A DNA stretch of 64,000 bases. Source: Histoplasma ohiense. Taxonomy: Eukaryota > Ascomycota > Eurotiomycetes > Onygenales > Ajellomycetaceae. Shown piece after piece: positions 13,343-22,799 of the stretch. The stretch lies in NCBI GenBank assembly GCA_017607445.1, contig JAEVHH010000001.1:4712001-4776000 (forward strand). The letters run 5' to 3'. The notes beneath the pieces are model-generated. The model was not told the origin of the DNA, made no database searches, and saw nothing but the letters and a program-made list of their open reading frames with translations. The position numbers and the translations under genes were made by a program. Position 1 is the stretch's first letter; each line of letters opens with the position of its first letter.

Positions 13343-13724
13343 TGTAAGCAGCGGTATGAGAATTAGCTGCTTATATCACAAGAAGTCCTTAAGACTCTGC
13401 AAGGATTAAATTGTAGAAGATAATATGGTAATATATCAAAGAGAATTCAGATTAATATCAATATTGTAGAATGTAGAGATCAAATTAAAACAAAATGATC
13501 TGCTGATCTCTAGAAGATTGAGCCAGCTGCTATCTATATACACAGTATTGTAAACAGATCAAACTTGCTATGATGTAGATGATGTAGTATGATGCAAGTG
13601 GTAAGATAATGCTTTGATTTCAAATCTGATATGATGTTGATGGTGCTATGTTTGATGATGTCATATCTTTAGGGCAATTGCCAATTTTGGCCTAGCACTG
13701 ATAACTTAGTGTGGGTTTCTTACA
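13343..13724 (-). repeat. 3' LTR of E2
   Basis: This 382-bp LTR, TGTAAG...TTACA as read on the plus strand, has the same length as 34219-34600 and 40324-40705. Many differences from its partner are reciprocal CA/TG at the same position (for example 13459-13460 CA against TG, 13465-13466 TG against CA). This implies ancestral CpG mutated on different strands. Confidence 0.95.
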
Positions 13725-13740
13725 ACTGCCCCCTCTGAAA
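13725..13740 (-). other. polypurine tract of E2
   Basis: Immediately inside the 3' LTR the minus strand reads cagagggggcagt. This purine-rich run is where plus-strand DNA synthesis would be primed in an LTR element. Position and composition fit. The assignment is by analogy. Confidence 0.6.
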
Positions 13741-14382
13741 GAGCTGCTGTCCCAGTGGGCCAAAAAATTGTAGAGTAATTGTAGATAATTCACAGTAATA
13801 AGCAACAGTGAACCTTTGTTGTTTCACTGATAACACAAAACTTGTAGAAGTAAATAGAATCATAACTAACAACACAGAAGTAAATAGAATTATAGAACAT
13901 GTGATTTCACAAAGAATATAGAGGACTAGAACCTCTGAGCAAACTCTGATTCTGATAAGCTATTGAGAGATTCCTTCCCCCACCTCTGCCATTGATATTT
14001 CAAAGAAAGAATGTAAGTAATCACTAGAGAATCAGTGGATTATCAATATAGAAACATTCATTAACAGTAAAAGTAGTTTTTTAACAATATTTTTCAGAGA
14101 AATCCTCAGCTAGTAAGTATTGTGTTGCTTTGTCTCTATTTTTAGTAAGGGGTTGCTAACTTGCTTTGAATAGAATCAGATATTATGTCGTTCACTCCAG
14201 TCAATCAGTCAAGTCAGGGTCTTGTCACTGAGAAGAACATCACAGCAGATTCTGCAATGGAAAAAATTCTCACAGAGAACATGATCATGGATGAAGAAAT
14301 CAAAGAGCAAACAGAGAAAAAGTGATACACTCATGGCCTGAAGTCAGAGAGCTGTGTCTGCTGTCTTAAATTGATAGAAGAT

Positions 14383-14650
14383 TGTAATGCACTCGTTTAT
14401 TATTTCCTTATTATCTTCGCTTATTCTTACCTCTTTCCATTATACTCTCGCTACCACTATTTCTATATGTATATATATATCGATGTATGTATTTTGCACA
14501 TCTTCTTTCTCTTTCTTTTCTTCCTTAGCGATTAGCTACACTATGCTACATTACGCTACTATACTATACTTTATAATATATTACTATTATCTCTGCTATG
14601 CTATAAACTATCTTCTACTGTTACTCTTCACACTGTCACTACATCTCACA
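14383..14650 (+). repeat. 5' LTR of A2
   Basis: This 268-bp LTR starts TGTAATGCAC and ends CATCTCACA. It contains a TA-alternating run near 14468-14480 followed by cgatg, a candidate TATA region, and a run of CTA-based short repeats near 14530-14610. It is nearly identical to 21521-21788. Confidence 0.95.
14466..14482 (+). promoter_or_regulatory. candidate TATA element in A2 5' LTR
   Basis: A run of alternating T and A (tatatatatat) lies about 85 bp inside the LTR, in the region expected to carry the promoter. The same run is found in the 3' LTR and in A1. No start site can be placed from sequence alone. Confidence 0.35.
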
Positions 14651-14697
14651 GTTTCTAATTGCTCAATCTTTGAGAGACAGTTCATTGAGTAATAGTC

Positions 14698-17600
14698 ATG
14701 GCCTCTATCTGCAGCATCTGCTGTACTTGTGCTACCACCAAATCTGAAGCAGCAAATACCATGGAAGAAAACTGTGAAATGCACACTTCTGCCACTGAAA
14801 GTGCACAACAAGTATCATCTTTCTCTATGGAATTGAACTCTGAGCATAGTTCAGAAGGGGATATCTCTTCTGAAGATCTCAGTGCAATTGAGACTGAGAA
14901 GATAGCTGTGATCAGAAGAATCAAAAAATTACAGACTGAGAAAGAATTGCAAGAACTTCAACAGCAGTGTGACACTTTACTACAAGAATTGAATGGAACA
15001 ATTCCAGTCATCTGAAATATGCTAGAAGTGCATCCGAACCACAGTAGAGATGCAACTAGTGTGAATGGTAATCACAATAACATCATCAGTATTCTCAGAT
15101 TATCAGAAGTCACACTACAAACACTCAACATCTTAGTGAAAAGTGCTGTGACTACTGTCAGTGGAAGATGTAGTCAGGTATCACTTTGACAATTAGAACT
15201 TCAAGATTTCAGCATGAGTGATCACTCTTCTTGAAGAGATGTGAAAAAGTTCTGAGGTCAAAATATGAAAGAATTCAAAAACTTTGTTACAGCTGCTATT
15301 GCTTTTCATGTCAGTGATTTTGATTACTACAATGAATATGACCATTGAAAGATCATCAAAGCTGTTACTCATTTCAATGTCAAGATGCAACAATGTTGGT
15401 ATCAACATACACATGATATGTGGACTTTGCCACCATGGGAAGAATTTGTTAGTTGGATGCAATGTCAAGTTACTGATTCAGATAGAAGTTTTCAAGATGC
15501 TGATAGACAGTACTGAAAAACAGAGCAACAAAAAGATCAGACAGTTCAACAATTTGCTTCACACTTATAATCAATTGAAGAGTGTCTGCAGCATTTTTAT
15601 AGTGAATATCATTGGAAATCACATCTCTATATGAAAGTTCTATCTTCCATTTGCTGAGAATTCAACAAATATGCAATCAAATTGAAAGAGTTAAGCTATG
15701 ATGCCACTCTACATAAACTTGCAATGACAGAATTGAATCTGTCAGAGAGATGGAAGAAGTTTAAAGAGAAGTCAAATTTTAAAAACTCCACTCAAAGCTT
15801 TAACAACAGAAATAATGCTGATAATAGATCACAAAACAAACACAGATGGAATGACACTACAAAGTTCAATGACTTCATCTGATTGAAATATTGCTGTTAT
15901 TGCAAGTGACCAGGACATACCATCAATTCATGTTTCAAACAATTCAAAGACAAATCCAAAAACACCAAGTTCAACTCAAAACTCAATGTGAAAGACACAA
16001 AGAACTCAAAGAACTCAAAAAACACTTAAGACACATCATTCAGCTCACAATGACAGTCATAAGTGTGAAAAGTCAATGCAAAAACATCTTAAGCTTCACT
16101 GTCACAGTGGAACTTACTATATCTAAGGGTCTGCAAAAAGTGCTTGCACTAGTAGACTCTGAATCAGAAGTGAACTGTGTTGATGAATTTTGAGCAAAGA
16201 ATCACAATCTAGAAGCTGCTCACTGCAAAATCAAAATGATCAAGTCAATTGATGGATGTATAATGTGTTTCTTTGAAGAGTATAACATTGCAACTACTGT
16301 CACTGATCACAAGGGTAATGCACAGCAGACATCTCATTTCTTCCATGCAATGAAGATGAAGAACTACAATCTTGTATTAGAATTTCCTTGATTAAGACAA
16401 ATGAATCCTCTTATAGATTGATCAGATGGACAATTCTTCTTTAGAAGCTCTGAAGATGAACAACAGCCTCAAATTATTTCTGAATAAGATGTCTTAGCTG
16501 AAGTTCTCACAGAAGCTAGAGTAGAAATGCTTGTAGTATTATCTACAGAATATTCAAAAGACTCAAAGCATGCTTCACACATATTCTCAGCTGTGTATTC
16601 AGACTTGTCAACTGATCTACTCAATTATGTCATGTCATACACACATATCTTCTCAGAAGAAGCTGCTATAAGTGCAAAAAGATCAGAAGAGATGGAACAC
16701 TGTATCGATTTTGAGTCTGATGTACAATCTTCATTTATGTCAATATACAATCTCTCTGAAACTGAGTTAGCCGCTCTAAGAGAATATTTAAAAAATGCAT
16801 TAGATAAAGAATGAATACAATCATTCAGTAGCTCAGCTGATGCACTGATTCTCTTTATTCTCAAAAAAGATGATGAACTCTGTCTTTGTGTAGACTATTG
16901 AAGATTAAATTGAATCATCATCAAGAACTGATACTCTCTATCTCTAATAAGTGAATTACTTGATAGACTTTCAAAAGCCAAGATATTCACTAAGCTGGAC
17001 CTTCAAGATGCCTATCACTGCATATTTATAGCAGCAAAAGACCATTGAAAGACAGCCTTTAGAACAAGATATGAACATTTTGAATATGTAGTTATGTCAT
17101 TTGAACTAGCTAATACTTCAGCAACATTCCAAGCATACATTAACAATGCCTTGTCTGATTTGTTGGATATATGTTGCATTGTCTATTTGGACGACATTCT
17201 CATATTCTCCAATTCAAAGCAGAAATATAAAGTGCATGTTACTAAGATGCTAGAACATCTCAAGTGTGTGAATCTATTTGCAAAACTCTCTAAGTGTGAA
17301 TTTGAAGTGAATAAGATCTCATTTCTGAGATTTGTTATAGATACAAATGATATTGAGATGAAGTCAGACAGAGTCTCCACTATTGTGGAATGATCTACAT
17401 CTAAATCAATTAAAGAGGTTCAATTCTTCTTGAGCTTTGCTAATTTCTATCAGTGATTTATTAAGTCTTTCTCCTCTATTGCAGCCCCATTATTCGAACT
17501 TACAAAAGAGAGCAAGAAGAGGAAAAGAAAAGCCACTTTTATATGAACAGAAGATGCTCAAAGCACTTTCAATGAGCTCAAATTGTGCTTTATACATGCT

Positions 17601-19760
17601 TCTCTATTAGCTCATTTTGACTCAGCTCAGTGTATTCAGATTGAATCTGATGCATCCACTTTTGCAGTTGCTGCTATTCTGTCACAGTTGCAGAATGATA
17701 AGCACTGGCATTCAGTTGTCTTCTGATCAAGAAAGTTGATTGATGTGGAAATGCATTATGATACTCATGATAAAGAACTCTTGACTATTGTAGCAGCATT
17801 TAAGAATTGAAGACACTATCTGAAGAGAAATCAGTATTCAATTCAAGTCTGATCTGATCATGCCAATCTGCAGTACTTTATGACAACTAAGAAACTGAAC
17901 AGATATCAGATCAGATGAATGAAAGCTTTATCTGCTTATGATTTTATATTACTGCACCACTCTGAATCAAAGAATTCAGCTGATGGGCTCAGTCATTATG
18001 CAGACTACAGTAAGGTCTATAATGATCAAACTATGTTATCTACTCTGCAACAGAAGCTGAAACATAGAGTTAGACTAGACTGAAAAGCTGATACTTCTTT
18101 TCAAAATGATATTTCTTCTGATGTAGTTTGTGCACAGATCTCTAATGAGCAAAATGCTTCTTTTAATGAGTGAAAAGCACTTCATATATTGACATCTTCT
18201 ATCTCTTGTGTAAACTCTTCCCCTCTGTTGCACATTGAGCAATATATACCCTGGATTGCAGTCAATAAAGCTATTCTTGAGAACTCAGTATATACAGAAA
18301 TACTCAAATCCTTCATTTCATTTCTGAGTAAAGCACAGAAGATTGATTCTTTTGCTGCTGAGCAAAGAGAGAAGATAAAAGAGAAGAATATAACTGTTGC
18401 TGAAAATATGCTATAAACAATTTCTGAGAATGATATATTGCATGCTGATGATTGCACATATGTCTCTCAACAAAAGACATTCATTGATGAAATTATCAGT
18501 GCAAACCATGATGATCTGCAGAGGGGTCACTTTGGTATAAAAAAGTTCATAGACAGCATTCAGAACAAATACTATTGACATGAACTAGTCAGAAATATCA
18601 AAGATTATATATCCACTTGTGATACTTATCAAAGAGTAAAGCCAAAACAGCACAGACAATATGAAGAATTGAATACAATTTTCTTATCATCAAATCCTTT
18701 TGAATCCATTACTATGAATTTTATTACAGGCTTACCAGCCTCTACATTCCTTCATCAAATCTACAATGCAATTTTAGTGATTGTGGATATATATATCAAG
18801 TTTACAATCTATATTCCTTGCATCAAAAACATTACAGCTGATAAACTAGTGGAAATCATTTATACCAAGTTCTATACAATTTACAGAGTACTCAAAAACC
18901 ATATATTCAATCAAGAGTCACTGTTTACAAGCCATTATTGGTCCATCTTTTGTTATATGCTAGGTGCACACTGAAAACTTTCAACAGCCTTTCACCCTCA
19001 AACAGATGATCAAACAGAATGACAAAATCAAATCTTGGAACATTATCTTCAATGCTTTATCAACTATCATCAAGATGACTGAGCATGCTGGCTACTGCTG
19101 ATGCAGTTTGTTTACAATATCTCTCAATATATCTCTACTGAAATAGCATCTGCAGAAGCCTTAATGGGATATTGATCTGATTTGAAAATTAATGTCAGCA
19201 AACCACCACAACTGGTTGCCATACATGCTGCTAGCTGCGCGAAACATATCAAGGAAACATGTCATAAGCTCATTGAGAATCTACAAAAGATGCAACAAAT
19301 ACAGAAAACCTATTATGATGCAAAACATAAGCTTCAACAATTTAAAATAGATGATTATGTCATGCTCAATGCAAAAAATCTCCAATTACTGCACCTGGTT
19401 TGCAAACTTGATCATAAATATGTGGGACTCTTCAAGATTCTGAATATCATCAGAAAACAAGTGTACAAACTAGAACTGTCATCTTCATATAGAAGCATCC
19501 ATTCTGTATTTCATGTATCTTTATTGAAGTCATACAACCGCAGGAATGGAGCTCTATCAGAATCAGAACTGGAACTTGTCAACAATAAAGAAGAATATCA
19601 AATTGAAGAAATTCTTGAAAAATGACAATGAAAAAACAAACCTCTGGAATATCTTGTGAGATGAACAGGTTGGGATTCTAGTGGTGATACATGAGAACTG
19701 AAAGAAAACATATTGAACACTCAGACATTTGAAATCTTTCTTGAACAAGAAAATGAACAA
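14698..19760 (+). pseudogene. gag-pol of retrotransposon A2, degenerate
   Basis: The polyprotein begins at ATG 14698, 47 bp after the LTR. Gag has an acidic start and a coiled-coil-like segment (KKLQTEKELQELQQQ). The knuckle CCYCK, stop, PGHTINSC lies near 15888-15935. Then come a protease remnant near 16140-16200 (LVDSESEVNC, Gly replaced by Glu), reverse transcriptase (16530-17393) with YLDDIL at 17184-17201, RNase H (17600-18000), integrase (18430-19080, with HPQTDDQTE) and the integrase C-terminus (19182-19625). A chromodomain remnant, PLEYLVR, stop, TGWDS, lies near 19640-19690. RT catalytic residues are kept, but dozens of TGA stops rule out function. Confidence 0.92.
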
Positions 19761-20128
19761 CAAATACAAAACCAACATACTTCCAAACATCAAAAATGCA
19801 AACATCAAGTTGAAAGACATCAGAAGCACAAATTCTAAATTGAAAAACACTAGAAGCACAAATTTCACTCAAACTTCAATCAAATACATTTTTTTTTTTT
19901 TTTAGAAGGATTTTATCAGGAAAAAGAGAAAAAGAAAAAAATTCAATTTAGGTATAATAAATACAAAAAAGATAAAAAATACAGGCAAGGAAAAAACAAA
20001 GAAAATGGATTCTAAGGAAAGTCTAAAGGCCCTCAGTTCATCCACTCTCATCTCAACTCTCTCACCTCTCACTTCCCCTCTGCCACCCTCTTCTTATACT
20101 GCCTCCAGTACTTGTTAAGCATCAGGCC

Positions 20129-20563
20129 TCATTTCAGATGCAAAGACATCAGCAAATGCCTCTTCCACAGAACATTTGCTTTCTTCTCTTTACCCTTCTT
20201 CATCAACCCCCCCATCGGCCGACACATCCGCCGAAGGAAGGCCTCTCCCCCCATGATCTCCTCCCACATCTCCACATCATGGGGCTCATACCCCTCATAT
20301 TCCACTGCCTTCACTGCCAGAGTCTTCACAACCTCCTCCATTGACTCTTCAGCCAACTCCTCCAACCCCTCTCCAATCAACTCCTCCAACCCCTCTCCAG
20401 TCAACCCCTCCCCAGCCGACTCCTCCACCACAGAGCCCTCAGAGCTCATCACTCTCAAAACCTCCTTCTTCACACCCTTCTCTTTCTCTAACACCTCTGC
20501 TCTGAAAGGATCAGATACAACCATGGCCTCCAAAATCTGCACCTCTGCAGGCTCAGCTGCCAC
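20129..20563 (-). pseudogene. acidic antisense ORF of family A (A2 copy), open
   Basis: This minus-strand open frame of about 144 codons is antisense to A2, between pol and the 3' LTR. The first ATG (20523-20525) starts MVVSDPFRAEVLEKEKGVKK. The protein is strongly acidic, with a Glu/Gly/Leu repeat (EGLEELIGEGLEELAEE) encoded by 24-bp DNA repeats, and a basic C-terminus (KKGKEKK). The DNA here retains CpG (for example 20216-20235) while the A1 counterpart at 629-892 has lost it. A splice-acceptor-like gtttcag precedes it on the minus strand near 20570, so it may be a downstream exon of a gene that starts nearer the LTR. The family is unknown. Confidence 0.5.
20349..20412. repeat. 24-bp tandem repeat in A2 antisense ORF
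   Basis: About two and a half units of actcctccaacccctctcc plus five bases, read on the plus strand. They encode the repeated Gly-Glu-Gly-Leu-Glu-Glu-Leu pattern on the minus strand. A1 lacks this length, so the repeat number differs between copies. Confidence 0.7.
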
Positions 20564-20865
20564 TCAGCACTGAAACCACAGAGCATTCATTCCTGCTCTG
20601 TCTCAAATAGACAGCATTACCAGATGAGGTGCATCCAATTGTTTTATCAAATGATGAAGATGACTTTTGTGGTTGGTCATATCCTTCCCAGCTGCCACCC
20701 CCACAAAAATAAATGCTCACCCACACATGATGTGCCTCAGAAGAGGCATATCACATATCTAGCATCATTATCAGTATATCAACATTGCTAAGAGCACTAC
20801 TATCTATCCAAAAGCAAATTTGAAGAAAAAGAAAAAGAAAATAAGAATTAAAGAGGATTACTCAC

Positions 20866-20960
20866 AGATTTGCAGAATTTTTCTGCAGAGACACAAGCCT
20901 CACAATGCTTCTGAGCATTTGATCTCAACACACATCAAAAATCGACATTCTCAAGTCTAG
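20866..20960 (-). pseudogene. cysteine-motif exon of family A antisense gene (A2 copy)
   Basis: The minus strand encodes CVLRSNAQKHCEACVSAEKF followed by C, that is C-x9-C-x2-C-x6-C, and then a GTGAGT that matches a splice donor (intron edge at 20865). A TGA stands directly before the first Cys where CGA (Arg) is likely ancestral. A1 encodes the same segment at 269-345. The spacing of the last three cysteines equals that in the family E antisense region. Confidence 0.45.
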
Positions 20961-21288
20961 AAACACAACATTCACACAGAATTCAACTGTTGTGCATCAT
21001 ATGATTAGGGCTAAACCTAGGACAATATAACAAGTGAACAGTGAATGGTGCTATATGGAAATGAGCTAGTGGTGCACATGACCACACTAATAACACCACT
21101 GACAAGGAACACCAACAATAATACACAATAAGTGCCCAAGAAACAACTTACTTAAAATTGAAATAATTGAGAGAGCTCATTTCAATAAAAAAAGAGGGGG
21201 GGGAGGGAGAATGATGATATAAAAAAATTTAAAAATTTTTTTGAGAACAAGAAATTGCAGCAGAAGAGACAAGGAGCTTTGATGATGA

Positions 21289-21519
21289 TCAAGTTAAAAA
21301 AGAAGAGAAATCTTCAAGAGGAAAGAAATTCTTTTTGCTTCTCTGCACACAACCCCTGGCAATCAAAGAATCCACCAATTCCACCTCATTAGGAAATCGA
21401 TAACAACGCGTATACAAGCTATCTAGGGGACGCGATCGATACATTACAGAAATGCGATTATCTACTAGCAAACAATCTATACAATCACTGAGGGCAGCTC
21501 TTATAAAAAAGAGGGGCAA
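21289..21519 (-). pseudogene. antisense open frame beside A2 3' LTR
   Basis: This minus-strand open frame of about 76 codons abuts the 3' LTR and includes FFIRAALSDCIDCLLV and YRFPNEVELVDSL. An internal ATG is at 21440-21442. The DNA is CpG-rich for this region (acgcgatcgatac near 21430), so it has escaped mutation. It could be the first exon of the family A antisense gene, transcribed inward from the LTR. It has no recognised domain, and the matching part of A1 is off-window. Confidence 0.35.
21505..21516 (+). other. polypurine tract of A2
   Basis: The run aaaaaagagggg lies four bases before the TG of the 3' LTR, the expected place for the plus-strand primer of an LTR element. Confidence 0.7.
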
Positions 21520-21520
21520 T

Positions 21521-21788
21521 TGTAATGCACTTGTTTATTATTTCCTTATTATCTTTGCTTATTCTTACCTCTTTCCATTATACTCTTGCTACCACTATTT
21601 CTATATGTATATATATATCGATGTATGTATTTCACACATCTTCTTTCTCTTTCTTTTCTTCCTTAGCGATTAGCTACACTACGCTACATTACACTACTAT
21701 ACTATACTTTACAATATATTACTATTATCTCCGCTACGCTATAAACTATCTTCTACTGTTACTCTTCACACTGTCACTACACCTCACA
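21521..21788 (+). repeat. 3' LTR of A2
   Basis: This 268-bp direct repeat of 14383-14650 starts TGTAATGCAC and ends ACCTCACA, followed by the target duplication gagat. It keeps more CpGs than the 5' copy in places (ctccgctacgct near 21730). Confidence 0.95.
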
Positions 21789-22799
21789 GAGATGTTCCTC
21801 TTTGTGTCTGGGAAGTGGCATTTAAGAACTGTAAAAGATGCCATACAAATCAATCTCATTGTGATTCTGTAAGTTTATTGAAAGAATATTGAAGGTTTTT
21901 AACAATCAGATTAACACTGGAATAGGTCCTCTCACATTTCAAAGAGCAAGCAATGGCTCTAGAGGTGTTATTTCAAGAAGATCCAGGAAAGTACACTGAA
22001 TTGCTGGCTATGCAGAAGCAATTCATAAAGAAGCTCAATGTGTATTATCTGTTTGAGTGAAATAAAGTTGACAGAGACATTTCTAGCACTTCACAGCACT
22101 GAAAGATCTGTGTTGCTGCTGGTAGAACCTCTATCAAGAAGAAATCTGTTGCTGCATCAGCTTCTGCTGCTCTCTCTGCTTCTCTTGCTTCTGTGGTTGC
22201 ATTGAATCCAGCTCTCTTCTCTGAAGTTCTTGTGGTTCTGCAGTGTATTGAGGATGCTCAGAAGGAAATGAACAAAAAAATGGAAAAAATGATTACACAG
22301 ATGGGGGAGATGGTCCAAAATATTGAATGCTTGAAGACAATGTTTTATACAGTACATATAATCAAAGGAATTTCACTAGATAATTGCTAACAGATTGTAG
22401 TTGATAGAAAGGATTGGGAAAATTGAAAGAGAATTTGATATCATGGAAGAAGAATAAATTATAGATGATGTTCTGAAGGGTTCTTTGAATGTTTTTTTTT
22501 TTTTAAATAGTTTTTTCATCAAGGGCATAATGCCCAGAATAATATCTTGGTTCTTTGCTTTTTCCTTCCAATCAGGGTTCAAAATTGTAATGTAGCCTCA
22601 TTAAACTTCTAAAACCTTGCAGAATAAAAAAGAGAAGAGTGTCACTAAGCTTCAAGAATCTTTCACAGTTCAAAGCAGAAGTGTAGATAAGTAGAAACTT
22701 CAAAATCTTTATAGAAAAAAATAGAAGAACTACTAATGTTGTGTTCTGAAATGCTTCTTCTTAACAAGGAATTGATTTCAATTTACCTTCTCATATTCT

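Larger units (their letters stand above)
14383..21788 (+). mobile_element. Ty3/gypsy retrotransposon, family A copy 2 (A2), full length
   Basis: This complete 7.4-kb element on the plus strand has 268-bp LTRs (14383-14650, 21521-21788) beginning TG and ending CA. Target duplication aagat (14378-14382) and gagat (21789-21793) differ by one G/A transition. It interrupts E2, and E1 shows the unbroken sequence near 7250. Internally: gag from 14698, CCHC knuckle, protease, reverse transcriptase, RNase H, integrase, chromodomain remnant, antisense coding regions and a polypurine tract. It is broken by stops through gag-pol, but its last 1.6 kb (20.2-21.8 kb) keeps many CpGs. Confidence 0.95.
14185..22390 (+). 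pseudogene. antisense coding region of family E (E2 copy), split by A2
   Basis: Plus-strand remnant, opposite to E2. Part 1 (14185-14382) starts at ATG 14185 (MSFTPVNQSSQGLVTEKNI) and reaches the beginning of the cysteine region. Part 2 resumes at 21794 with VPLCVWEVAFKNCKRC, then HTNQSHC, giving C-x2-C-x6-C. It continues to 22390 with MALEVLFQEDPGKYTEL and a Lys/Met-rich segment ending ISLDNC. Between them lies A2 (14383-21788). Compared with E1 it has fewer changes in the cysteine region. The function is unknown. The conserved arrangement in two copies argues that this region belongs to the element. Confidence 0.55.

Noticed and set aside
20112..20573. Plus-strand open frame of 153 codons in A2
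   Set aside because: It overlaps the antisense acidic frame, and A1 does not preserve it, whereas the minus-strand frame is recognisable in both copies.
1..21212. Large inverted repeat read as terminal inverted repeats of a DNA transposon or Starship-like element
   Set aside because: The arms are two complete gypsy copies with their own LTRs; A2 has its own target duplication. No transposase or tyrosine recombinase was seen.
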